Below, one piece after another: positions 21,842 through 31,681 of a stretch of 64,000 nt of DNA; position 1 is the first letter of the stretch; every line of letters begins with the position of its first letter. Position numbers and translations under genes: made by a program. Location of the stretch: assembly GCF_042186555.1 (NCBI RefSeq), contig NC_133334.1:210550832-210614831 (forward strand), in the 5' to 3' direction. The notes below the pieces were generated by a model. The model did not search any database and was not told the origin of the DNA. It saw only the letters and a program-made list of their open reading frames with translations. The DNA comes from Aquarana catesbeiana. Its lineage: Eukaryota; Chordata; Amphibia; Anura; Ranidae.

Positions 21842-23035
21842 ATAAAATAGATGGCTTCAATGACCACAACTTCCTCCCCCTGTTCATAGACAAATACAGG
21901 GAGCTGCCCTGTCTGTGGCAGGTCAAACACCCCCAATACAATAATAAACAAAAGAGGCAGGCAGCGCCAGAGAAACTGCTGGAGTTGGTGAAGCCGTTGG
22001 TCCCCACAGCAACCATCCCCTATTTAAAAGCCAAAATCGGTGGCCTGAGGAGCACTTATCTAAGGGAGCGCAAGAAGGTCATGGATTCCCAGAGATCCGG
22101 AGCTGCAGCAGATGACGTTTATGTCCCCAGGCTGTGGTACTTTGAGAGACTTTGTTTTCTGTCAGACCAGACGGAAGTCAGGGAATCCCTCTCCACTCTT
22201 CCTTCCACTCTTCCTTCCACCCTATCTTCCACCCCAGCTGGGGCTTCTGATGTCCAGCCTGGGACTTCCAGCCAGGAAGAAGTGGAGGAGCCCAGCTGGA
22301 GCCAGGTATAGCATTCTTCTACAGATTTCTGGTCAATAAATAAATGATGTTTACTGGATGTTATTATTGATCACTAATTGCTGATTTAATAAAGTGTTTT
22401 ACATATCAATAGGCAGTAGTGGGCAAAAATAATTGGGACAAGAATGAAAAATGCTGGGCTCAGAATGATAGTCTTTTATATTTGTTAACATTCAATTTGC
22501 AACAGTCAGGAGGTGAAAATTGTGTGTGATTGATGAAGTAAAAACTAAAACTATGTCCCTTTTTCATACACAGGAAGACCTCAGCCAGGAGGAGGCTGTG
22601 GAATGTGGCACACAGGAGGAGGCTGTGGAATATGGCAGCCAGGAGGAGGCGGAGGTTAGTGGCAGCCAGGAGGAGGTGGGGCTAAGTGGCAGCCAGGAGA
22701 AGGCCGGGCCCAGTAGGAGCCTGACAGAATCACATGTCCCTCCCCTCCGCCTTCCAAACAAAAGACCCAGGAAGGGGAGAAACGTAGAGGATTCAGCACT
22801 CAGGCTGATTCAGGGGGCTTCTGCATCCCTCAGAGCCTTCCCCACTCGTATAGAGGCCTTTCCCTGCATGGCTGCCACAAAACTGAAGGACATGCAGGAG
22901 GGCCAAGGCCTCATGTGTGAGGACATTCTTTATAAAACCTTAACTAAGGGGGTGAGGGGCGAAATCAAACCCAGTACCCACCTGTGTGAGTTGGACCATC
23001 CTCCTCCTCCTCCTGCCACAACTCCACTACCATAG
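21842..23035 (+). pseudogene. Harbinger MADF-domain protein gene, start out of frame
   Basis: MADF is a Myb/SANT-type DNA-binding domain. Exon 1 (21842-22305) holds the whole domain: FLPLFIDKYRELPCLWQVKH, then YNNKQKRQAAPEKLLELVKP and TATIPYLKAKIGGLRSTYLR. Exon 2 (22574-23035, acceptor ATACACAG) continues in phase 0 with SQEEA-type acidic repeats (EEAVECGTQEEAVEYGSQEE), a basic patch KRPRKGRN, and a C-terminal part ending in a proline run. The likely ATG at 21850 is one base out of frame with the domain, suggesting a 1-bp deletion just after it; otherwise no stop is seen. It probably assisted transposition or regulated the element, as MADF proteins do in some insect PIF-like elements. Confidence 0.75.
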
Positions 23036-23215
23036 ACACAGCGTGGAAGGAAGCGTGGAAGGAAGACCAGAGAGTGATGACCTGGGTTCAGTCTGGTCTG
23101 ACAAAAGATGCAGGCTCTTGTATGACCACAGCCTGGGGACATACATGTCATCTGCTGCTGTTCATGATTCTCTTGGACTTCTGGACCAGATTGAACTCCC
23201 TTAGATATGAACTCC
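23035..23215 (-). repeat. Inverted duplicate of MADF exon 1 (copy 2)
   Basis: The reverse complement of this segment aligns with 22060-22235: GCAGCAGATGACATGTATGT, CCCCAGGCTGTGG, TTTTGTCAGACCAGACTGAA and CTTCCTTCCACGCTTCCTTC. The two arms are about 0.8 kb apart and of opposite orientation. A read-through transcript could fold on itself. Confidence 0.8.
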
Positions 23216-24077
23216 TCAGGCCACTAGTTTTGCAGTTAAATAGTTGATGTGTGCCCCGGGGGCCAAAGGCTTCAACAATTTCTGCTGTTTCTCCAGTGTT
23301 GCCTCCCTCTTTGTTTGGTTATGAGCCCTTAATACATTTTTGTTTTGATTTATTATACTCGCCTATATGTGTTTTCCTTCAAAAAGAACAGTTTGTTTGT
23401 GAGGAGGCAGGTACATTTCAAAAATACAATGTGAAATTAACAAGAGACCCCAACACCAAACAACCTCCTTTAGATTAAATAATACAAGATAATAATGGTG
23501 TTGTGGTAACTTGACACACAAAACACACACAAAACTATTCTTCAGTTAAAAAAAAAAAAAACACAAGATCAGGCTTGAAAAAAATACAAACCAAAAAAAA
23601 ATGTTTTTAATTTTTTAGTCAGATGTGACAAATCAAAATATAGTGATGAAATCATGATAAATAATAAAGAAAGAAGTTTGTGAGAAGTCTGTGTGAATAT
23701 GAGCAGCAAAACTACTTCATTCTTCTCGCATTATAAAGAAGAACAGAGTGCGCTGCATTAAACAATTTCAAACATTGCACCGTGACGAAAGTGCTATATC
23801 CATTGCAAACGCTAATTTTACCAGACCGAGCAGTTCCGTCTCGGAATTTATTCTGAGCATGCGTGGCACTTTGTGCGTCGGAATTGGCCACACACGGTCG
23901 GAATTGACGTGATCGGATTTTGTTGTCAGAAAATTTTATAGCCTGCTCTCAAACTTTGTGTGTCAGAAAATCCAATGGAAAAAGTCAGATGGAGCCCACA
24001 GACGATCGGAATTTCCAACAACAAGCTCCGATCGCACATTTTCCGTCAGAAAATCCGAACGTGTGTACAGGGTATAA

Positions 24078-25249
24078 GGGTGTAAATTTTTGATTTCACT
24101 CTTCACTGCCTATCACAGTTTCAGAGGCCATGGAATGCCCGGGTGGCACAAACCCCCCCAAATTACCCCATTTTGGAAACTAGACACCCCAAGCTATTTG
24201 CTGAGAGGTATAGTGAGTATTTTGCAGACCTCACTTTTTGTCACAAAGTTTTGAAAATTGAAAAAAGAAAAAAAAAAATTCTTGACTTTCTATATTTTCA
24301 AAAACAAATGAGAGCTGCAAAATACTCACCATGCCTCTCAGCAAATAGCTTGGGGTGTCTACTTTCCAAAATGGGGTCATTTGGGGGGGGGGTTGTGCCA
24401 TCTTGGCATTTTATGGCCTTCAAAACTGTGATAGATAGTGAGGAGTGAAATAAAAAATTTACGCCCTTAGAAATCCTGAAGGCGGTGCTTGGTTTTTGGG
24501 CCCCGTACGCGGCTAGGCTCCCAAAAAGTCCCACACATGTGGTATCCCCATACTCAAGAGAAGCAGCTAAATGTATTTTGGGGCACAATTTCACATATAA
24601 CCATGGTATGTGTGAGCAATATATCATTTAGTGACAACTTTTTGTAAATTTTTTTTTTATCATTATTCAATCACTTGGGACAAAAAAATGTAATATTTAA
24701 TGGGATCAACATGCCTCTCAGCAATTTCCTTGGGGTGTCTAATTTCCAAAATGGGGTCATTTGGGGGGGGGGGGGGTTGTACTGCCCTGCCATTTTAGCA
24801 CCTCAAGAAATGACATAGGCAGTCATAAACTAAAAGCTGTGTAAATTCCAGAAAATGTACCCTAGTTTGTAGACGCTATAACTTTTGTGCAAACCAATAA
24901 ATATATGCTTATTGACATTTTTTTTACCAAAGACATGTGGCCGAATACATTTTGGCCTAAATGTATGACTAAAATTGAGTTTATTGGATTTTTTTTATAA
25001 CAAAAAATAGAAAATATCATTTTTTTTCAAAATTTTTGGTCTTTTTTCGTTTATAGCGCAAAAAATAAAAACCGCAGAGGTGATCAAATACCATCAAAAG
25101 AAAGCTCTATTTGTGGGAAAAAAAGAACGCAAATTTCATTTGGGTACAGCATTGCATGACCGCGCAATTAGCAGTTAAAGCGACACAGTGCCAAATTGTA
25201 AAAAGTGCTCTGGTCAGGAAGGGGGTAAATCCTTCCGGGGCTGAAGTGG
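24078..25249 (+). other. Terminal 3' region of the second piggyBac
   Basis: Non-coding. It holds repeated units (CTTGGGGTGTCTACTTTCCA near 24350 and CTTGGGGTGTCTAATTTCCA near 24730), G-runs of 8-12, and a segment at 24455-24570 that is an inverted copy of 16640-16720 (ACGCCCTTAGAAATCCTGAA, GGCGGTGCTTGG, TCCCACACATGTGG). It ends in the conserved AAATTTTTGGTCTTTTTTCG, GAAAGCTCTATTTGTG block and TTAA. Confidence 0.75.
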
Positions 25250-25253
25250 TTAA

Positions 25254-26050
25254 CCAATTAAATGCTGTCTGGCACGAGCAAGTATACTATAAAAAGAAGA
25301 AAGATGCATCACTGGCAGAGGAGTGAAGAAGACTGAAGTATAACTTGTCCCTCCCCTCCTTTTTGTTGTCGTGGCTCTATTATGAGGTGATTTAGTCCCT
25401 TTCATTGAAAGGGGATGTTCAGTTTCTTATTGATGATTATATGTAATGGAATATTGTTGTATTATGTTATAGCTCAAGCTCAAATATAGCTGAGCTATAT
25501 TTATTATTACATATATAATACATGTTTGAAGTTGTACTTAATACATTTAAGTGAAATAATTTATTTATATTAAAATGGTAATATTAATTAATTATATTAT
25601 ACCTATAATAAAGGGCCACGGCCTATTAAACCACAGGTGCTGCGGTAGTGTGTTTTATTGTAATAATAGTTCTGTCTATGATCTCAGTGAAAAACCCACT
25701 GGCAGTTGTGGCACTACGTGAGTAACACACTGGCATATACTGTATATAACACATCACATAGAAGGGAATGAAATTACTTGTTAAGCAACTGTTTTGTATT
25801 ATTTTTATAGCTAGACTATCACCATATACTGCTTGTTGCCCATATATACAGTTTAGCTCCCACAATAAAAAAGTAGGCAGAAAGTTAACACAGCATGATT
25901 TACTGTTGTATAGTGTACAAAAATGTAAAATAATGTATAACATTAAAGAATAAGCTCACGTTTGTAATAAAATTACCATGCAGTCAAGGCCCCCACTATT
26001 TTTAAAAACACTGCAGCACCCAACATACAGTGTGTCCCAAATCCTAGGCA
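25254..26050. other. Unresolved; LTR-like promoter and poly(A) features
   Basis: No gene. A TATA-like ACTATAAAAAGAAG at 25287, a purine-rich stretch and AATAAAGG near 25608 followed by GTAGTGTGTTTTATTGTAAT have the layout of a U3-R-U5 region. A similar GTAGTGTGTTTTATTATTG follows AATAAA at 60925. No matching ends were found. Confidence 0.35.
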
Positions 26051-26053
26051 GAA

Positions 26054-26230
26054 TTGGGCTGGTCTCTTACAATGCCACCCTTGGCCTACAGGTATGGTGT
26101 TAAACTAAGCACCAATTTCCTATCCAGGACGGGGCTGGTCTCTTATAATGAGAGTTGTTTGGCCAGGCTGTGGGGAAGCCTACACTGGTCTACAGGTATG
26201 GCATGTAAACTAAGCACAAAATTAGAAAGC
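26054..26230. repeat. Imperfect direct duplication
   Basis: GGGCTGGTCTCTTACAATG at 26056 recurs as GGGCTGGTCTCTTATAATG at 26132, and CTACAGGTATGGTGTTAAAC recurs as CTACAGGTATGGCATGTAAA. The copies have drifted and contain different internal indels. Confidence 0.55.
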
Positions 26231-26429
26231 TGCACTGTGTTTTTAAACCTACTGACTGCATTGTACATTTTATTACATATGTGAACTAGACCTTTACATA
26301 TACAGAGCAAGATCACATGGCAGAGTGTTGCAAAATGTCCTAATTTTGTCCCCGTGTATTGCTTACTATATTTAAGGTCATGATGGAATTTTCTCTTTCC
26401 CAGGGATCCTGACACTAATGCAGTATTTA

Positions 26430-28020
26430 CAGTGCCTTGAAAAGGTATACATACCCCTTGAAATGTTTCACATTTTGTCATATTACAACCAAAAACGTAA
26501 ATGTATTTTATTAGGATTTTATGTGATAGACCAACACAAAGTGGCACATAATAATAGACCAACACAAAGTGGCACAAAGTGGCACAGAAAGGAAAATGAT
26601 AAATGGTTTTCAAAATGTTTTACAAATAAATATGTGAAAAGTATGGCGCGCATTTGTATTCTGCCCCTTTTACTATGATACCTCTAATAAAAATCTAGTG
26701 GAACCAATTGCCTTCAGAAGTCACCTAATTATTAAATAGAGTCCACCTGTGTGTAATTTAAGCTCAGTATAAATACAGCTGTACTGTGAAGCCCTCAGAG
26801 GTTTGTTATAAAACTTTTGTGAACAAACAGCATCATGAAGGCCAAGGAACACACCAGACAGGTCAGGGATATAGTTGTGGAGAAGTTTAATGCAGGGTTA
26901 GATTATTAAAACTATCCCAAGCTTTGAACATCTCATGGAGCACTGTTCAATCCACCATCCAAAAATGGAAAGAGTATGGTACAATTGCAAACCTACCAAG
27001 ATATGGTCATCCATCTAAACTGACAGGCCAGGCAAGGAGAGCATTAACCAGAGAAGTAGCCAAGAAGCCCATGATAACTCTGGAGGAGCTGCAGAGATCC
27101 ACAGCTCAGATGGGAGAATCTGTTCATAGGACAATTATTAGTTGTGCACTCCACAAACCTGGTCTTTATGGAAGAGTGGCAAGAAGAAAGCCATTGTTGA
27201 AAGAAAGCCATAAGAAGTCCCATTTGCAGTTTGCAAGGGGAACACAGCAAACATGAGGAAGAAGGTGCTCTGGTCAGATGAGACCAAAATTTTACTTTTT
27301 GGCCTAAAAGCAAAACGCTATGTGTAGCGGGAAACTAACACTGCACATCACCCTGAACACACCATCCCCACCATGAAACAGGGTAGTGGCAGCATCATGT
27401 TGTGGTGATGCTTTTCTTCAGCGGGGGCAGGGAAGCTGGTCAGAGTTGATGGGGAGATGGATGGAGCCAAATACAGGGCAATCGAGGAAGAAAACCTGCT
27501 AGAGTCTGCAAAAGACTTGAGACTGGGGTGGAGGTTCGCCTTCCAGCAAGACAACGACCCTAAACATACAGCCAGAGCTACAATAGAATCGTTTAGATCA
27601 AAGCATATTCATGTGTTAGAATGGCCCAGTCAAAGTCCAGACCTAAATCCAATTGAGAATCTGTGGCAAGACTTGAAAATTGCTGTTCACAGACACTCTC
27701 CATCCAATCTGACAGAGCTTGAGCTATTTTGCAAAGAAGAATGGGCACAAATTTGACTCTAGATGTGCAAAGCTGGTAGAGACTTCCCCAAAAAGACTGC
27801 TGTCTTTACAGCTGTAATTGCAGTGAAAGGTAGTTCTACAAAGTATTGACTCAGGGGGGCTGAATACAAATGCATGCCACATTTTTCACATATTTATTTG
27901 TAAAAAAAATTTGGAAAACCATTTATCATTTTCCTTCCATTTTACTATTATGTGCCACTTTGTGTTGGTCTATCACATAAAATCCCAATAAAATACATTT
28001 ACCTTTTTTGGTTGTAAAAA
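26430..28020 (+). mobile_element. Tc1-like element
   Basis: The left end is CAGTGCCTTGAAAAGGTATA beside TA, followed by the subterminal block TCATATTACAACCAAAAACG. The same block in reverse (TTTTTGGTTGTAAAA) ends the element at about 28020, where the outermost right terminus is missing. A GACCAACACAAAGTGGCACA unit is locally duplicated at 26530-26585. The central part is a decayed transposase gene. Confidence 0.85.
26836..27805 (+). pseudogene. Tc1-like transposase, decayed
   Basis: DDE transposase of the Tc1/mariner superfamily, which moves the element between TA sites. The ATG at 26836 opens MKAKEHTRQVRDIVVEKF, then a TAA at about 26906. The paired helix-turn-helix region continues in another frame (STVQSTIQKWKEYGT, ARRALTREVAKKP). 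Catalytic residues remain: Asp at 27277 (WSDETK), Asp in QQDNDPKHTA near 27553, and Glu at 27655 (SPDLNPIENLW). Further stops and frameshifts lie near 27255, 27320-27420 and 27753. About 320 codons are covered, near the normal 340. Confidence 0.88.
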
Positions 28021-28074
28021 CATTAGAAATATCCAGCAATTAACAAAGTACAAAAGTAAGCTCAGAGGCTCTTC

Positions 28075-28840
28075 CAGTCGATTTCAACAGACCCATATGC
28101 AGCAAAGAGAGAGCCCCATATGCAGCAAAGAGAGAGCCCTATGTGCAGCAAAGAGACAGCCCCATATCTAGCAAAAGACACCCCCATATCCAGCAAAGAG
28201 ACATCCAATATCCTGCAAGAGACAGCTCCATATCCTGTAAGAGACATCCCAAATATCTAGCAAGAGATATCCCAAATATCTAGCAAGAGACATACCATAT
28301 CCTGCAAGAGACAGTCCCAATATCCAGCAAGAGACATCCCATACCCTGCAAGAGACAGCCCCATATCCTGCAAGAGACATCCCATATCCTGCCAGAGACA
28401 TCCCAAATATCTAGCAAGAGATGGCCCATATTGTGCAAGAGACAGTCCCATATCCTGCAAGACACAGCCCCAATATCCTGCAAGAGACATTCCATATCCT
28501 GCAAGAGACAGCCCCATATAGTGCAAGAGATAGCCCTATATCTTGCAAGAGAGATCCCAAATATCTAGCAAGAGACAGCCCCATATCCTGCAAGAGACAT
28601 CTCATATCCATCAAGAGACATCCCTTATGCAGAAAGAGACATCACATATCCTGCATGTGACATCCTATATCCAGTAAGAGACAGCCCATATCCTGCAAAA
28701 GACATCCCATATCATGAAAGAGACATTCCATATCCAGCAAAAGACATCCTATATGCAGCAAGAGACATCCCATATCCAGCAAGAGACATCCCATATTCTG
28801 CAAGAAACATCCCATATCCCACAAGAGACATCAGAGAAAG
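28075..28840. repeat. 21-bp minisatellite
   Basis: About 35 imperfect copies of a 21-22 bp unit such as CCATATCCTGCAAGAGACAG or CCCAAATATCTAGCAAGAGA. Minus-strand frames across it are open and give Tyr/Gly/Leu/Ser-rich repeats (DMGCLLQ, AGYGMSL). These are by-products of a unit length divisible by three in many copies, not genes. Confidence 0.9.
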
Positions 28841-28920
28841 AGCCTGTATCAGCGTAACCCAAAGCCATGTAAGGGACAGCCAGATGGTACAGAGCATGAC
28901 CCAAGTACGGAGGGACAAAG
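28835..28920 (+). repeat. Dispersed repeat, copy 1
   Basis: CAGAGAAAGAGCCTGTATCA, then GCCATGTAAGGGACAGCCAG and GTACAGAGCATGACCCAAGT, matches 59438-59559 (AGAGAAAGAGCCTGTGTCAG, CCATGTAAGGGGCAGCCAGA). Copy 2 has an extra internal 50 bases. It may be part of an unidentified retroelement leader. Confidence 0.65.
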
Positions 28921-29286
28921 CTACCTACCAGTGTGGTCATGGGCAACCGAGAGTGAGCAGATACCTGATCAGAAAGACCACTGCTGCTTTGTTGCTGGGT
29001 CTGGTGAGAAGGCCTTGGGGCCGCTACTTGTTACCAAGGTTAATGACTGAGCCATTAGGAACTACCTTACAGCTACTTCAAAGTTCTAATTCTGCCTGCA
29101 GGTCTTATTTTACTGCCTTAATGTTTGCCAATGGGCCCCCAAAGTTTTGCCGGCGTAAGAGTCAGGATCTGCCCCCAACAGTTGCTATCCTGAGGCCTTG
29201 TTTTTCTTTTTAGTTAAAGAGGTACCTCTTAAGAGACGCTGCATCCTTACCAATCCCTTAGAGTGCACTCTAACCTAGTGTAGTCT
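28921..29286. other. Unresolved DNA
   Basis: No gene or repeat is recognised. An open frame at 28884-29213 (109 codons) has no recognisable motif and a composition typical of random sequence. Confidence 0.4.
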
Positions 29287-29830
29287 AGTTATCAGCCCCG
29301 GAAGGATTTACCCACTTCCTAACCAGGCCATTTTTTGCGATACGGCGCTGCATCGATTTAACTGACAATTTTGAGGTTGTGCGACACTGTACCCAAACAA
29401 AATAGACGTCCTTTTTTTCCCCACAAAAAGAGCTTTCTTTTGTTGGTATTTGATTTTTTTTTTTTAACAAAAAAAGACCGACAATTTAGAAAAAAAGCAA
29501 TATTTTTTACTTTTTGCTATAATAAATATCCCCAAAAAACATAAAAGAACAAATTTCTTTCTCAGTTTAGGCTGATATGTATTCTTCTACATATTTTTGG
29601 TAAAAAAATCGCAATAAGCCTATATTGATTGGTTTGTGCAAAAGTTATGGCGTCTACAAAATAGGGGATAGATTTATGGCTTTTTTATTATAAATTTTTT
29701 TCTTACTAGTAATGGCGGCAATCTGTGATTTTTATCAGGACTGCAACATTGCGGCGGACAGATCGGACACTTTTGACACTATTTTGGTACCATTGACATT
29801 TATACAGCGATCGGTGCTAATAATTGTTAG
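29287..29830 (-). mobile_element. piggyBac right-end fragment
   Basis: On the plus strand, CAGCCCCGGAAGGATTTACC, ACACTGTACCCAAA, GAGCTTTCTTTT, GGTATTTGAT and GGTTTGTGCAAAAGTTATGG, then CGTCTACAAA, match the reverse complement of 25250 down to about 24850. The terminal TTAACCACTT has decayed to CTAGTTAT. About 540 bases remain and the rest of the element is absent. Confidence 0.75.
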
Positions 29831-29974
29831 AAAAGTTTTAAATGTTTATTGTGTGACTATTAAAAAAACCTGAGACTGATTTATAAGATAGCTTCTGAGC
29901 ACATGTTGTTGTATTAACTTGCTGTATCTTGTTTTAACTTGTTTTAACTAACCCCATAGTAAAATATAGAGTGA

Positions 29975-30501
29975 TTAAAGGATCACTAAAGATAAATGTT
30001 TTTTTTTTTTTTTTAAATAACAAACATGTTATACTTACCTCCACTGTGCAGCTTGTTTTGCACAGAGTGGCCCTGAACCTGGTCTTCTGGGGTCTCTCGG
30101 CGGCTGTCTCAGCTCCCCCCCGCAAGAACTCAACATTTTAATGCGAGCTCCCTCGCATGGTATGGAGTGCTTGCGGGCGCGCTCCCGTGATACAGCCGCG
30201 GCCATAGCCTCTCCATAGCTGCAGCCATCACTCTGCCCCGCCCCCCGGAGCCCCACGTCATTGGATGTGATTGACAGCAGCGTGAGCCAATGGCTGCGCT
30301 GCTTTCAATCCATCCACTGTAACCAATCAACGGCCAGGCTTAGCGGTGAAGAGGATGTCGGGGGCAAGCGCGTGACTTTCGAGGGGTCAGGTAAGTAAAA
30401 CGGGGGGGGGGCTGGGGGGGCCAGTATTGTCAGATGTTTTTTCACCTTAATGCATAGAATGCATTAAGGTGAAAACACTTTTACCTTTACAACCCCTTTA
30501 A
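29975..30501 (+). mobile_element. TTAA-type MITE, copy 2
   Basis: Bounded by TTAA at 29975-29978 and 30498-30501. The left end is TTAAAGGATCACTAAAGATA and the right end on the minus strand TTAAAGGGGTTGTAAAGGTA, about 13 of 20 positions shared. A 40-bp hairpin (CACCTTAATGCATAGAATGCATTAAGGTG) lies near the right end, and the centre is CpG-rich. Same family as 862-1358 in opposite orientation. Confidence 0.8.
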
Positions 30502-30794
30502 GCTTTGCCATATATGGTAACAGATTGCGAGAGGAACACTGATTAGCAAATAAAGTATGTACCATAATGTACGAGGAGCTATCAGTGTTTCCTCAGCCAA
30601 TAGAAGCATTATAGCTGTATTATTGTAGTAAGCACCATATATGCTCGAGTATAAGTCGATCCGAATATAAGCCGAGGCACCTACTTTTACCACAAAAAAC
30701 TGGGAAAACTTATTGACTCGAGTATAAGCCGAGGATGAGAAATGCAGCAGCTACTGTAAGTGGAAAAAGAAGGTCAATAATGCCCATCTGCAGC

Positions 30795-31155
30795 TCCATG
30801 CCTCACTGTGTCCATTGCATACCTCCTTTGTGTCCATTGCAGCCTCCCTGTGTCCATTGCATACTTCCCTGTGTCCATTGCAGCCTCCCTGTGTCCATTG
30901 CAGCCTCCCTGTGTCCATTGTAGCCTCCCTGTGTGCATTGCATGCCTCCCTGTGTCCATTGCAGCCTCCCTGTGTCAATTGCATGCCTCACTGTGTGCAT
31001 TGCATGCCTTCCCTGTGTCCATTGCCCTGTGTCCATGCCTTCCCTGTGTCCATTGCCCTGTGTCCATGCCTTCCCTGTGTCCAATGCCCTGTGTCCATGC
31101 CTTCCCTGTGTCCATTGCCCTGTGTCCATGCCTTCCCTGTGTCCATTGCCTCCCT
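30795..31155. repeat. Minisatellite, TGTGTCCATTGC family
   Basis: About 18 units built on TGTGTCCATTGCAGCCTCCC, changing to CCTGTGTCCATGCCTTCCCT in the second half. All frames on both strands are nearly stop-free and produce His/Cys/Pro-rich open frames up to 162 codons with no sign of coding. Confidence 0.9.
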
Positions 31156-31197
31156 GTGCGGATCTGCCTACACCTGATCAGCCTGTGTCATTCAGTC

Positions 31198-31400
31198 AGA
31201 CGGCGGCCATCCAGTGTACAAAAGCCGCGCCTCCTCCTTGTACTCATCTGTGATAGTCGGAGGATGAGTGGGATGAGGACGAGAGGATGTCCGTGATAGG
31301 TGGAACATTGAACACTGACTCACTGCTGGGAAACTGAATGTTCCCCTATCATGGACGAGGAGGAGGTGCCGCTTTTGTACACTGGTTGGCTGCCGTCTGA
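31198..31400. repeat. Hairpin inside the TIR element
   Basis: AGACGGCGGCCATCCAGTGT, then ACAAAAGC at 31198 on, is complementary to GCTTTTGTACACTGGTTGGC, then TGCCGTCT ending near 31400, with inner CGCCTCCTCC/GGAGGAGGTG arms. Confidence 0.7.
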
Positions 31401-31522
31401 GCATGACACGGACTGATCAGGTATGCAGAGATGGCAGTGACTCGAGTATAAGCTGAGGGGGGCGCTTTCAGCACAAAAAAATGTGCTGAAAAACTTGGCT
31501 TATAATCGAGTTTATACGGTAA

Positions 31523-31678
31523 GTATTAGGAGGGGGGCTGTACATCCCTCTGTGTGATTTCTGCTCCATCCTTTGGCATGTAAGGATCACCCTTTTGTGT
31601 CAACACATCTGAAATAAATTGTCTGCTTTTCAATACATCTGGAGTTTGACTGATCACAGGAGAACAATAATCCTAACA
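31523..31678 (+). repeat. 5' LTR tail (R-U5)
   Basis: The segment ends in CA at 31677-31678, three bases before the primer binding site, as retroviral U5 does. AATAAA at 31612 is a candidate polyadenylation signal. The upstream limit is unclear because the CTCGAGTATAAG element occupies the expected U3 position or replaces it. Confidence 0.6.
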
Positions 31679-31681
31679 TTC

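Larger units (their letters stand above)
16723..24074 (+). mobile_element. PIF/Harbinger element 2 (7.35 kb)
   Basis: The left end is TGCCCCGTACACACGATTGG; the right end on the minus strand is TACCCTGTACACACGTTCGG. The 3-bp duplication TAA is present at 16720-16722 and 24075-24077. It is the same family and orientation as Harbinger 1, inserted about 600 bases further along the same piggyBac. Gene order is transposase (plus, broken), hairpins I and II, Myb-like gene (minus, broken, with a hAT insertion), MADF gene (plus), then an inverted MADF fragment. The total size is enlarged by the 933-bp hAT insertion and reduced by a deletion of transposase exon 2. Confidence 0.9.
7843..25253 (+). mobile_element. 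piggyBac element, 5'-truncated, invaded by two Harbingers
   Basis: This is the composite footprint of one piggyBac element. The right terminus is intact (CTGAAGTGGTTAA, TTAA at 25250-25253). The left terminus is missing at about 7843, so only one TTAA is visible. Contents in order are a 5' leader (7843-8661), the decayed transposase, a repetitive 3' region, Harbinger 1, more 3' region (16126-16719), Harbinger 2, and the final 3' region (24078-25253). Removing Harbinger 2 joins AGGCATTC to TAAGGGTGTAAATTT, which is mirrored by the inverted copy at 24455-24485. This shows the flanks were once continuous. Confidence 0.85.
30632..31522. mobile_element. TIR element with CTCGAGTATAAG ends
   Basis: The left end is ACCATATATGCTCGAGTATA, then AGTCGA; the right end on the minus strand is TACCGTATAAACTCGATTAT, then AAGCCAAG. 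Internal copies of ACTCGAGTATAAGC occur at 30716 and 31440, so the termini are double. It contains a minisatellite (30795-31155) and a large hairpin (31198-31400). No transposase and no clear target duplication were found, so the superfamily is undecided. Confidence 0.65.

Noticed and set aside
11289..24074. Harbinger 1 and 2 as one segmental duplication
   Set aside because: Their insertion contexts differ, and each has its own TAA-type flank, so independent insertions of one family fit better.
28168..28614. Minus-strand membrane-like repeat proteins
   Set aside because: Translation of a 21-bp minisatellite; several frames give similar hydrophobic repeats.
28075..28840. Possible CRISPR-like array
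   Set aside because: Units are contiguous and variable with no constant repeat/variable spacer structure, and the DNA is clearly from a vertebrate.
30803..31296. His/Cys/Pro-rich open frames on both strands
   Set aside because: Artefact of the TGTGTCCATTGC minisatellite.
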